Below, one piece after another: positions 34,535 to 45,122 of a stretch of 54,440 nucleotides of DNA. The notes under the pieces are model-generated. The model had not been told where the DNA came from, did no database searches, and saw nothing but the letters and a program-made list of their open reading frames with translations. This stretch comes from Thermomucor indicae-seudaticae. Taxonomy: Eukaryota > Mucoromycota > Mucoromycetes > Mucorales > Lichtheimiaceae. The stretch's first letter is position 1; every line of letters starts with the position of its first letter. The position numbers and the translations under genes are program-made. The stretch is from contig JSYX01000172.1 in NCBI GenBank assembly GCA_000787465.1, positions 1-54,440 of the forward strand, read 5' to 3'.

Positions 34535-34896
34535 GCTTTTTTATCGCTAGTGTTTTATGTTTGAGCTGATAAGCTCGTCCCTGCAAGCTGAAGGGCATCA
34601 AAAAAATGAGGGGGAAATTCAAAAAAAGATCGGCAGTAGGAAAAACCGTCTCATTGAATCATTCGATGAGTCGCTGGCTAAGCCCCGCGCCTGTAAGACC
34701 TGAAGATGGAAACAGGGCTGTCATTGTTCGCACCTGTTGACATCTTTCAACTCGTATCACTGCACATTTGTTTTGCTGAAAACCAGCTAAATGCACCTGT
34801 TATTGCAGGAAACAGAAGTTTGTACTGTATGAACTTTTTGCTTGCATATAGTAAGTTGCGTGTTTGGTCGTATCAGCAATGAAAACCGCACAAACT
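34535..34896. promoter_or_regulatory. ADE6 upstream region with a 21-bp palindrome
   Basis: An imperfect palindrome, CTCATTGAATCATTCGATGAG (half-sites CTCATTGAAT and ATTCGATGAG, one mismatch), lies at about 34653-34673, roughly 120 bp upstream of the ADE6 start. Its right arm runs into TGAGTCG, one base away from the Gcn4 site TGAGTCA. A factor-binding role is inference. Confidence 0.4.
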
Positions 34897-36135
34897 TTAT
34901 CCGAACATTTTACTATAAATCGCGCGTTCAGACTGCTGCCAGCTCTGTTTCTGCCTTTTGAGTGTGTTCAACATGCTCTTGAGGTTTGGATCATTCGGTG
35001 CAGCCTGTGCACGTAATGCATTATTACTTGGATAAGAAGAACAAAATGGAAGGAAATGCTCTGGGTTTACCTGTAATCCCATATTTACATATTTTATTCC
35101 TTCGTCGTATTCACAGGTCTCGGAGAATGCCTGACCAAGACGATAGTATGCCTTCACGTTATGTGGATCACGGTCCAAGACCTGTTAAAGTACACAGTTA
35201 GCAAGAAAATAACAGAGGGTGGACATAGAGCATACGCACCTTTTTGCACACTTCGATCGCATTATCCCACTCACGCATCTTCAAGTAGCACATACTAATG
35301 TTGGACTGAAGTGCAATCACGAGTTCTCGGCATTGGACAGTTTCGTGTGGTTCACAATCCCAGAGATCAATGATATAATCGCGTCCCTAAAGTAGTACCG
35401 TCTCATTGCGTGATCCCGAAAAGCTGTTCGTTTGTACTCACGTACCTTTCGATATGCAAATAATGCTGATTCAATGGCGCCTTTCTTGAAGAGATCATTA
35501 CCCTCTGCCTTCTTTGCAGCCGCAAGCTCGAGTCTTTGTTTTGCTGTGCCAGCCGGCTATATAAAAGTTAATATCACTCGTAAAGAAACTCATTGCCCTT
35601 GCTTTACCTCCCAAGTCCCAAGCAGTTCGACCACGAACCGCAGTTTCGCCTTTTCAGGAACAATTGGAGGACGGCCCTTTTCGCCGTAGCCTAACCTGGG
35701 GCGTCGTAAGATAGTCTCAACCAAATGTCCTTGTTATAACGTTTACCCACCGTATTCGTAATCGCAAACAATTTCGGCCACCTCGCCCACCTTCATGGTG
35801 GGGATCGCTATTTCCCACGCCTGAATCACTTGACCTATCGCCAGGCCATATCAATCGACATGCCACTATGACTTTTCTGCATTTCTCTGCCTCTGTTACC
35901 TCCTTCCAATTTAAAACAGAATGGTGCATTCCGATCGCGCGATGAATCGAATTTCGTATTCTTCTTGGCGAGAAATCCCTCGTAATGTACTGCCAAATCA
36001 TGAAGCAATCTGGTACGACTAATGTACTCAGACAACGTACATACCACTGACTTCACTCTTCTTCTTTGGCTTGACGCCTTCGCCCGGCTTTATGACGCGT
36101 TTGGTCACCTTTCCATCCTCTGTTAACCGCTCCAT
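34897..36135 (-). CDS. FKBP-type peptidyl-prolyl isomerase with TPR repeats
   Basis: Immunophilins of this type catalyse proline cis-trans isomerisation and bind Hsp90 through TPRs. Several short exons give about 275 residues. The single FKBP domain reads VHYEGFLAKKNTKFDSS, VIQAWEIAIPTMKVGE and CDYEYGYGEKGRPPIVP, keeping the aromatic pocket residues (Tyr of VHY, Phe-Asp of KFDSS, Trp of QAW, Tyr of YGYG). Three TPR units follow: GNDLFKKGAIESALFAYRKG, LQSNISMCYLKMREWDNAIE and NVKAYYRLGQAFSETCEYDE, then a charged tail. One FKBP plus three TPRs resembles FKBP6/FKBP8-type proteins; no C-terminal membrane anchor is present, unlike FKBP8. The ATG at 36135 opens directly at MERLTEDGKV. Confidence 0.88.
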
Positions 36136-36302
36136 TGAGAGGTACGCGATGTCTCGAAAGATCGGCGAAAGAAAGAAAGAGAGCTGGAGTTGAGCATCAA
36201 ACAGAACCAGGAACGATGAATTTTTTCTTTTTTCATTATGGCCAAAACAGTTGGTATGTAATAATAGCGGTAGGGGATTGTACGAGGAAGGGGAAGATCT
36301 GT

Positions 36303-37679
36303 TCACTTTTTCTTTGCAAATAGACTCAATGACCACCGATTCTTTTTGGGTGGAGGAGACGCGGGGGGAGGAGTGTTATCTTGTGCTTGTCGTGCATTCT
36401 GTTGTTGTTGCTGTTGTTGCTTGAGCGTGGCTGTTACTGCCTGAAGGCGCTGCCGTGCTGGTTCATATCCCTGAGTGGCTGCAAACTGGAAATACTGCAT
36501 GGCTACTGCCGTGTCCTGAGGAATACCTTCCCCATTCAAAAACCTAGACCAACATGGTCACCCTTCCATGTAGAACTTGTCTCTCCCATATCGCCTCAGT
36601 ACTTACATTTCACCGAGCATATACTCGGCATAGTGGCTGGGTGCGTCTGGTTGACTGGCTGCTGTCTGGTAGTACCTAAAAGCACTCCCATAATCACGCT
36701 CTACGCCCCATCCATTCCGATACAAATCACCCAGTGCCGTCTGACAGAAAGACAACTCTGAACCTCGCTCTGCCCATCGCAGCGCTTCGACGTAATTCTG
36801 GGGTACATTACCACGCCCATGAAGATAGATGGCTGTTAATTCCTCAATAGCTGGCGCGAAGCCCTGTTCAGCCGATGCCGTCAACCACTGCACAGCCTTG
36901 TCTGCAGCATTACTATTGTCCAGGTCCATATGTCCCAAGATATACTGGCAATATCGATCCCTTGCTAACTGTGCGCCTTGTTCTGCATAATGATACGCTT
37001 GTTGCTGATGATTCTCTTCGGTCTGCATGTGATGAAGGTACCCGTAGGTGAGATCCACATATGCCCGTGCGACACCCAACTCAGCCGCTCGCTTGTACCA
37101 ATGCATGGATTGCGCCAAATCATGCAACGAGTAACTGTACTGCTCGCCATAGATCCGACCCAGTTCATATGCAGCCTCACCCTGTTGTTGTCCGCTGCTG
37201 CTCTTTCCTTCAGCCACGTCCTCGAGCAAAGCCAGCCCGCGCGGTAAATCGCGAGGAAACCCAATCCCTCGGGTCATGAGCAGACCCACCAGGAAAACAA
37301 CCTCAGTCCGGCCAGCTTCTACTCCGCGATGCAACAACTCCATCGTGCTTAGACACTCCTCCTTGCTGAGATACTCTGAACACGCTTGTAATGCCGATGA
37401 CAATTGCTTGTCAAACACGCTCTGTGACCACATTTCAGCTTCCCCCTCATCTGGCTTGACAACTCCTCCTCCCATGGACCCACCCATGGTGGGATGGTAA
37501 AGGGTACACAGCTTCGTCTTGGCTTCCACGTCCTGGTTGGCCGTCGCTTGGTGTCGCAGAAACTGCAGCGCCTTCAGTGCATTAGCGTTGACGCCATCAT
37601 CCACTGGCTGTTGAACTGTCTCAATAGCACGAATGAGTCTAAGCTCTGGGATGACGGTTTCCGACAACTCTAAAGTCAT
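36303..37679 (-). CDS. Sel1-like repeat protein
   Basis: Two exons (about 36605-37679 and 36303-36540) encode about 435 residues. From about residue 115 there are tandem Sel1/TPR-like alpha-alpha repeats with the AA-x-LG signature, for example AAYELGRIY, WYKRAAELGVARAYVDL, WLTASAEQGFAPAIEEL, ALRWAERGSELSFCQTALG and YFQFAATQGYEPARQRL. In other fungi such repeats scaffold Skt5/Chs4-type chitin synthase regulators or ER quality control, but those proteins have other domains not seen here. The C-terminus is a glutamine run, a proline-rich stretch and a basic end (SLFAKKK) without a prenylation CaaX box, so Chs4 identity is unlikely. No signal peptide or membrane segment is visible. Confidence 0.8.
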
Positions 37680-38082
37680 AAGTTATTGTCTCCAGCAGCA
37701 GCAAATTGGGTCTACAGGTTTTCTCACAGAAAAGATTCTCAGCGCTGACAGCAAGAGCATTTTTGCACGTGTTGCAACACAAAATGTTCGAGGCCACGCA
37801 ATCTTAACCGATCAAATACAGCTCAGCTCTCTGGCTTCGTGTATTGACATTTTTCATTTGGCACAAGAGTGTAATACAACAATCGGAACGGTGGGGGAAA
37901 GATGATGATAAACAGGAAAGCGGTATGCAAGACAAAAAGAAAAAATATAGATACTCTTCTAGAATGGGATATGCTTTTTTCTTTTCTTCTTAGTTGTAAG
38001 TGTCGTTCTTCAGAGAACTATAAAACATGATTTAGTTAATACAACTGTGATGCTCTTCTTTTGCCTCGTTCTTTATGATAGC
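37680..38082. other. Intergenic
   Basis: AT-rich spacer between two minus-strand genes. It holds the Sel1 gene promoter and the 3' flank of the dehydratase gene; no further feature was recognised. Confidence 0.4.
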
Positions 38083-39349
38083 TTACCCTTCAATATCGGC
38101 GACAACCATTTCAGTGACCAGCTCATCAAAGCTGACTTTGCGCTTCCAACCCAGCTTGGCATTGGCCTTGGATGGGTCACCCAGTAACAGATCGACTTCA
38201 GCGGGACGGAAGTACTTGGGGTCAATGCGCACGCGGATCTTGCCCGTATCCGCCTCCTTGCCCACTTCGTTCACACCTTCGCCTTCCCAGACGATCTTGC
38301 GTCCCACGACAGCAAAGGCTTTTTCGACAAAGCTACGGACAGTGTGGGTCTCACCGGTGGCCAGGACAAAGTCTTCAGGTTGGTCTTGCTGGAGCATTAG
38401 CCACATGCCCTCGACATAATCCTTGGCATGGCCCCAATCACGCTTGGCATCAATGTTACCCAGGTACAGGCATTCCTGGCGGCCCAGATGGATATCAGCC
38501 ACGGCACGCGAGATCTTGCGGGTCACAAAGGTGCGTCCACGGCGCGGGGATTCGTGGTTGAACAGGATACCATTGCAGGCAAACATATTGTACGATTCGC
38601 GGTAGTTGACCGTGATCCAGTAACCATAGAGTTTGGCAACACCATAAGGCGAACGCGGGTAGAAGGGCGTCGTCTCCTTTTGCGGGGTCTCAACGACTTT
38701 ACCGTACAGCTCCGAGGTCGAGGCCTGGTAGAACCGCACCCGGTCTGTCAAGCCGCACGTCCGGATCGCATCCAGCAGACGCAAAGTGCCCAGTGCATCC
38801 ACATCACCAGTGTACTCGGACATGTCAAATGAAACCTTGACGTGCGACTGGGCAGCCAAGTTGTACACTTCGGTAGGCTGCACCTGCGCAATGATATGGA
38901 CCAAGCATGTAGAATCCGTCAAATCACCATAGTGTAAGAAGAACTTGACATCTAAGGACAGGAATTGTTCAGTTTCCCATATGCCCGCCAAACGACTATC
39001 TTTGCTTCCTAATCAACTTACCTTGGTCGTGTCGGTCCTTGTAGATGTGTTCAATACGTCCCGTATTGAAAGAAGACGAACGACGAATGATACCATGCAC
39101 TTCATATCCCTTTTCTAACAGAAACTCGGTCAAGTAGGAACCGTCCTGACCAGTAACACCTAAAACAGGTGCCACTCATCAGTTACCCTGCTAATCTCAT
39201 CACCCCGTTGCCACCCATCATCTCGCCCCTTTTTTAATCAGCCACAAATACGTACCAGTGATGAGAGCAACCTTGCGCTTCCGGTATTCTTCCACTGAAA
39301 GAGTAGAAGTGGTTGCAATCTTGACAGCGGCAATGCGGGCTTCAGACAT
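38083..39349 (-). CDS. GMD: GDP-mannose 4,6-dehydratase
   Basis: This NADP-dependent SDR-type enzyme converts GDP-mannose to GDP-4-keto-6-deoxymannose, the first committed step to GDP-fucose and related deoxysugars. Three exons encode about 370 residues (human GMDS is 372). The first exon ends at KRKVALITG and the second continues [18 protein letters not shown], so the nucleotide-binding glycine motif is split by an intron. Substrate and catalytic motifs are in place: [21 protein letters not shown] (Tyr-x3-Lys), [16 protein letters not shown] and [20 protein letters not shown]. Codon use is strongly C-biased, which suggests high expression. The partner epimerase/reductase for GDP-fucose is not in this window. 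Fucose-containing polymers are known from mucoralean cell walls; that role is inference. Confidence 0.96.
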
Positions 39350-39734
39350 TTTGCAAAAGAGAAAAGAGATGAAGGTGTGGTCTCTAAAAAAGAAAAGAAA
39401 ATTTTGGTGGGCAACTTATTTAAAGAAATTGTAGCGGCGATGGTTACACGTCCTCTTTTTTTTGCTATAATCCCGATAAAAAGGCACACACAGCGACCAA
39501 TGAAACAAGGGTGCTCTTTTCCCTTCTTGGCTTAATGCATCATTCCAACGATAATCTTTTATTTACAATCTTCATAAACCATAGAAAGAGGGTTGTGGGT
39601 ATGGACTTGCCCTGGCGGACTATTTGTGTGTGTAGATCCTGTTACTGATGCCCAGAAATTGCAACAGGGCCCAGCTGAAACCAAAAAAAGAAGCAGAGGA
39701 TCGACGTCGGCAACTGAAAATGATAAGTTTTACA
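39350..39734. other. Intergenic
   Basis: Dehydratase promoter side and transcription-factor 3' flank. No supported gene or repeat. Confidence 0.4.
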
Positions 39735-42029
39735 TTAGCACAAGAGTGATCTAATGCTCATTTCTGCCTTTTGATTGGAATCCGTCTTGCCGACTGCCTT
39801 ATCATTCTCGGCCATCGTCGTTGCCGTTAATAAGTTTGACTGTTGTTGGCCACTCACTTGTGCCGCAGAGGCTGCCGCATTTAACTTAGTGCTGGACGTC
39901 TGCAGAAAGTATTGCGTTGTTGGATGAGTGTACGACGGTGGTCCTTCTCCGCGTGGAGATCCAACGGGTCTTGCAGCACCGCCACCACCAGTTGTTGCCA
40001 TCACGGCAGGTGCAAACCGGTAAGCAAGCGTTGAGTAAGGATTGTTCGAGTCACGGGCAACGTTTATTGGCAAAACACCACTGTTATTTCCCAGGACAGT
40101 GCCGGCAGATGCAATTGGACGAAAATAAAAAGTCCCGCTGCGTGATGATAACGCCGACGGCTTGCGATGATCGACAAGTTTCCCGCCTTTCTTGGTGATC
40201 GGAGCAACGTTGATCTTCGGAATCTCGATCTTGTTACCAGGCAACGAGACTGTGTTGAGAAGGGAGTTGGTCGCAAAATGGCTGGGAACCGAGCCGTGCC
40301 TTGCCTGCAATGGATGACTGGTCCCAAACTGGCCACTCATACTCAAGTATGAATTAGAAAACTGATGATGTTTTGTGCTGGGTTTATTATTTGGACGTTG
40401 AATAATAATAGGTGACGACGAGCAATTACTACTGCTGATGGTAGGATGAGAGCCAGAGGAGAAGGAGGAAGAGGAGAAAGCATGGCACAACGTCGTGGCT
40501 TTGTTTTGCGTTTGTGCAAAATCTGACGTCGTTGATGATGATGACAAGGAGTCTGCAACGTGAACTTTGTATTCATGCTTTCTCAATTCTGCAACCACAT
40601 ATAACTTGCTGAAGGTCGAACTAAGGGATAAGTCTGCTCCCAAACCGCCACCGAGATACACTAGCATCTCGTATAATTCCAATTCTCCTGACCGCTTTTT
40701 GATATGCACCGTGTCAGAAAAAGTGCTGGCCCCGCGTGCAGCTGCAACCAGTCGTTCTGGATCTGTCTCGTAAAACAAGGGAGGCGTGGTTCTCTCTGCC
40801 GACGGCGGCTGACCTGCTGCTGTAGCTGAGCTTTCTCCGGATTGTTGGTCTGCCACGTCCATGATACTGTCCAACAAAAACCGATGCAACCTAGCCAGTC
40901 GGTCTGTGTCGTGTTCTGATACAAGACTGTACATGTGCTGATGCAAGAGCTCTTGGGGATGATAACCCCACAGATCAGACACTTCGTCAGACGCTCGAGC
41001 ACAGTACATTTCCATGGATAAGAATAAGGTGATTGTTCTTCGTTGACTATTGTCCTCCGCACGGCCGTCGCACGGTTGTTGCAGCGCTGCGGTCTTTATG
41101 GACCTATGAGGCGATGATGCCGCTGACAGTCTTACAGATCCACCATATTCTACTTTTACCCGCGGTGGAGGCTCAGGGTCTCGCAGCGCTTGCTGACTCC
41201 GTGGTGATGATTTTGGGACAACGTCTGTATTTCGTTCATGATCGGAACCAGACTGCGGCTGGAAAGACTCTTTGGACTCATGGATAAATGAAATGCTCGT
41301 ATTTTTTGGTAAGGATGAGTGACAGAGGGCTGTCTGGACCACGCCGTACATTCCGTTTCCGCAGCCTGAACGGTCGTCATCTAGCGTCAGCGCCGTGCCG
41401 TACATATTGCCTGAACGGCTACCATCTAGAACTCGTGGTCGCCCACGCTTCTTGTGCTTCACATCATGGCAACTGTCCGCCTTTCCGGACGATACGCATC
41501 GCTTACACGGTCGTGACACTTGGGTAAGAAAAGATCGCCCGTTGGGCCGTTAGCGTCTCGTCTGGTGTGTAATCCCCTGCACAACGTAGACTGCAAACCA
41601 ACATACCATCACACGCTAAATGAGCTTTTTTGCAATGGACGCCTAGGCAAGATATAAGCCATTCCAAACTCTGAGGTAAAATCTCAATGGAATGCACTCA
41701 CAAGCGCTTGGGACGTGAGATTTGTATCCTCGTTTGGCGGGTACCACAATCAAAGGCGTGGCTGATTCGTTGTCTCGATCGTTCAGAGTAGTGGAAGACG
41801 GCCGAATTGGCTCGCTAGGCAAGGCATTGGACGGAGGCGAGGATGGAATGAACAAAGAAGGTGAGGACGGCAGCATTACCATATCCGTCAGCGATGATTG
41901 TGGTAAGCAGTCGTTGTCTGAATGTGGTGAAGGTAAAAAGTCTATTGCCGTTAGTGCTGTCAGCAGACGTTGTTCTGGTGCCTGCATAGCAAAGAAACGA
42001 GTGCAAGCAGCTTGTGCCCTTGAAGACAT
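39735..42029 (-). CDS. Zn2Cys6 transcription factor with PAS domain (ERT1-like)
   Basis: Three exons (41702-42029, 41607-41642, 39735-41518) encode 715 residues. The binuclear zinc cluster is assembled across two introns: the first cysteine codon is split at the first junction, the second exon (36 nt) gives VHCKKAHLACD, and the third gives RPCKRCVSSGKADSC. The spacing C-x2-C-x6-C-x5-C-x2-C-x8-C and the AHLACD wording are those of the ERT1/AcuK-type gluconeogenesis regulators. A basic HKKRGRPRV follows. A PAS-like segment begins near ITLFLSMEMYCARASDEVSD with WGYHPQELLHQHMYSLV. Long S/T/N-rich stretches separate these parts. A role in carbon-source control is inference from family resemblance. 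Confidence 0.85.
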
Positions 42030-43081
42030 TGATGGGAAAAGAAGAGAGATCTCAAAAAGGAAAAAATCGTGCGCTTCTCAACGAATCCAGGCTGGCACCA
42101 CCTCATTCACACTTTGTGGCAGACGCGAAAAGTTCATATTGCCCTGCCTTTTTGCAATTTATGCAACTCTGCTGGTATCTAGGATATATAATCACTGCGT
42201 GCAACTTTTACTTCGTTTCTCTCAATGAGCAAACGTGAGCAGTGATCGGTGTAATCTTGTAGAGTTCGTAAAAATTTCAACAGTACATACAGCAAGTTTT
42301 TGCCGCGGACAATTCACTCACAAGCCAGATCTCCCTCTCTGTTTGAGAAGATGGTAGTTAGTCTTCATAGTAGCGACTCCAAAAATAACCTTCTATAGGA
42401 AGACCATGCAGCAGAAGAAGAATTACATGTAGTAATGTCAGATTGAGTCATATGGTTTCCAAACTTTGTGTGAATTTGGTGTTACAGAGATTTCTTTCAT
42501 TCGATAAGCCAGATCAGCTTGCTTTTCTTTGTTTTATTGCATATCTGTGAAGAGAATCAGATCTCGTGTGCTTTTCTACATAAATTATTGCTTCTGCATG
42601 TATGCTCTGAAGAATGTACTCTTCAATGTGAGATTTGCGGCTGTAATTGGCTATTTCCCGGTGAATGTGTTTTGAATTGCTTTTCTTACTGTAATAATTG
42701 GATCAAAAATTTATGCAATAGAAAAACCCAAAAGCTGCAGCTTGGTAGACATTTAGTGCATGTCATCCAGACTGGTTCAATAAACGACGTTTTTCTGTCA
42801 ATCCCACAAGTTGTCTGCGGAGAACATATTTTTATATACCGTTTCGCTGTTGGAAACTTGGTAACGCAACGTCGTTCGCTAGAGCTTCCGCTGTGAAACT
42901 CAATACGGCGATGGAGTGTGGACAAGCGATGAAGATACCTCGATTATAAACGAAGAAAGCAAGATGTAATGGCTTACAAAGATGTCTGTCGTATTTCCAC
43001 GTTGGCGAATAGCAGCCTTTCTAAATTTATTAATACATCTACAATCTATGATATTAAGACGAAACGGAAAGCAAACTTTGC
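42030..43081. other. Intergenic, about 1 kb
   Basis: Holds the promoter of the transcription factor and the 3' flank of HOM2. A plus-strand frame of 125 codons (42519-42896) is cysteine-rich but has no recognisable domain or splice context and is not called as a gene. Confidence 0.4.
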
Positions 43082-44227
43082 TTAAATAAGACCCTTGGCA
43101 ACAGCGACTTCAGCGTTGAGGACAGAACTTCCAGCAGCACCCAAGACGGTGTTGTGAACAAGGAGAGTAAACTTGATATCAAAGACAGGGCAAGGGCGCA
43201 CGCGGCCCACAGTAACAGCCTGACCCTTGTGCAGCTCGCGATCCAGTCGTGGCTGAGGTCGGTCAGCAGCTCTGTTGACGACAATGGCCTTTTCGGGTGC
43301 AGAGTGGCAACCCAAACGCTGTGCTTCACTTGTGTATTTCTCGAGAACTTCATAGACTTGCTCCACAGTGGGTACAGCGTCTCGGTCAGCAAACTTGACA
43401 GAGACAGATTCCAGATGTCCGTCCAAGACAGGTACACGAGTGCAAGTTGCCGAAACGACCGTTTGCTGTAAAGGCAAAAACTGCTTTCCATCTGAATCGC
43501 CCAGGATCTTGCAGGTCTCCCATTCCATCTTCTCTTCTTCGCCTGAAATGTAGGGCACAATGTTGTCGAGGATATCCAGGCTGGGTACACCAGGGTAGCC
43601 AGCACCCGAGATAGCTTGTTGAGTGTGGACAATGATGTGGCTCATGGGTCCAAAGGCATCCTGAAGCGCCTTGAGTGGCACAACAAGACCTGTGGTGGAG
43701 CAGTTGGCATTGGTGATCAAAAAGCCCTTGGACAGACCATAGACACTGCGCTGATGAGGTACAAGGTCAAAGTGTGATGTGTTAACCGTAGGAACAATCA
43801 AAGGAACAGTTGGCTCTCGACGGTAGTTCTTTGCATTCGAAAAGACGACCAGGTCAGACTTGAGAAACTCCATTTCTAGATAGAAACAACAATAAGTTTC
43901 GCTTGAACAAAGTTGGATCCTCCTTTGGCAATGAAAGGATGACTTACCAATGTCACCAGCGACATCCGAATCCAAGCCAGAAAATACAACATCGCAATCC
44001 TTGAATTCTTCAGCAACGCAAGGTTTGACAATCATTGATTCGACATTGGAAGGAATAGGTCGGCTCTGTTTCCACTTTACAGCTTCACTGTAAGGTTTGC
44101 CAGCGGACCGTGAAGATGCACCGAGGGCATGGATTGTGAATACAGGGTGATCTGCCAACAGTAGAATGAAGCGTTGACCGACTGTTCCGGTGGCGCCCAG
44201 GATACCAACTTTTTTGCTTGGAGCCAT
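43082..44227 (-). CDS. HOM2: Aspartate-semialdehyde dehydrogenase
   Basis: Second step of the aspartate family pathway: reduces aspartyl-4-phosphate to the semialdehyde with NADPH, feeding threonine, methionine and isoleucine synthesis. Two exons (43948-44227 and 43082-43875) encode 357 residues. NADP-binding GATGTVGQRF near the start; active-site cysteine in ITNANCSTTGLVV; substrate-binding QQAISGAGYPGV; conserved VPVLDGHLESVSVKF with the active-site histidine; C-terminal GAAGSSVLNAE. Length agrees with the fungal/archaeal-type enzyme. The 72-nt intron has GTAAGT and TATCTAG ends; it is a multiple of three and free of stops, so intron retention would not truncate the protein. A TGAGTCA site lies upstream. 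Confidence 0.96.
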   Translation of the reverse strand: MAPSKKVGILGATGTVGQRFILLLADHPVFTIHALGASSRSAGKPYSEAVKWKQSRPIPSNVESMIVKPCVAEEFKDCDVVFSGLDSDVAGDIGKSSFHCQRRIQLCSSETYCCFYLEMEFLKSDLVVFSNAKNYRREPTVPLIVPTVNTSHFDLVPHQRSVYGLSKGFLITNANCSTTGLVVPLKALQDAFGPMSHIIVHTQQAISGAGYPGVPSLDILDNIVPYISGEEEKMEWETCKILGDSDGKQFLPLQQTVVSATCTRVPVLDGHLESVSVKFADRDAVPTVEQVYEVLEKYTSEAQRLGCHSAPEKAIVVNRAADRPQPRLDRELHKGQAVTVGRVRPCPVFDIKFTLLVHNTVLGAAGSSVLNAEVAVAKGLI

Positions 44228-44303
44228 ATTGTTTTACAGATAGAAAGAGAGAAGGTGTATCTCACATCGGATCGAATTTTGAAAAGTCGCTGATTTCCCG
44301 ATA

Positions 44304-44310
44304 TGAGTCA
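44304..44310. promoter_or_regulatory. Gcn4-type TGAGTCA site upstream of HOM2
   Basis: A perfect TGAGTCA lies 77 bp upstream of the HOM2 start codon. In other fungi this site is bound by Gcn4/Cpc1 to induce amino-acid biosynthesis genes. Binding here is inferred from motif and position only. Confidence 0.45.
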
Positions 44311-45122
44311 CAGTGATTGAGATTCTGAGCGAATGCCTTCTTCGCAGTTCTAACAAGCCTGAAAGGCCACAGGCAGTTCCAACCTAGAATTGACAGTACA
44401 TGCGGGCAAGGTGATACATCCACACACAGAAAAATAATTCTGCTCGTTATTAGTGATCTCATAGCCGAGCTTTGTCCTTCTAGCACTAATTTGCATTTAT
44501 GAGAGTTCCATGAGAAAGTTGCATTTTCGCTACACTTATTCCTCAGATTCAGAAATGCTGCTGTGGAATTAGCAGTATTCAACAAACCTGTCCGTACATT
44601 TCCGTCGGATTTAAGCGTGCCTGACGGGAATCTTGTGCATGACAATGAAAATGTTAGCGCATTGCAATTATGGCAAAAAAAAAGATGACTCGGAAGGAAC
44701 AGATACTCGTAAGCAATCTTTGGCATGTGCCCAAGACTGCAACGTGAACATGATTTCTCGCAGAAGTATCATTGCTTGCCTTAGTGAAAGTCGGACAAAG
44801 CCGACGAAAAACCGATGAATTGGTACAATAATAAACAGAACCATTAATGTCGTAAAACATTGTCTCTATGGCTTCTTCAGTTTAACGTTGTGCTGCAGAA
44901 GATGGATGTCGGCGATATGCCTTTAATGGGAAATATCTGATTTTGTAATCTTACAGTCGAAATGCTTGAGAAACTTGAAAGTTTGCCCGATGTTAAGCAC
45001 GTGGATGTTACACAAGGCATTTTACGATTTGCTGGTATTGAAAAGGCCAACGGACAGCTCCAATTTCGTAGCTTTTCTTCTTTTTGTTTGTCCGTTTACT
45101 TGTCTCTGCAACGAAAACATCG
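44311..45122. other. Intergenic between divergent HOM2 and P450 genes
   Basis: About 800 bp. Frames up to 154 codons exist (44262-44726, minus) but show no family resemblance or bias and overlap the HOM2 promoter. No repeat was recognised. Confidence 0.4.

Noticed and set aside
42519..42896. 125-codon cysteine-rich plus-strand frame
   Set aside because: Cysteine spacing fits no known motif, the residues look like AT-rich chance translation, and there is no promoter or neighbour support.
44262..44726. 154-codon minus-strand frame upstream of HOM2
   Set aside because: It occupies the HOM2 promoter including the TGAGTCA site and has no family resemblance.
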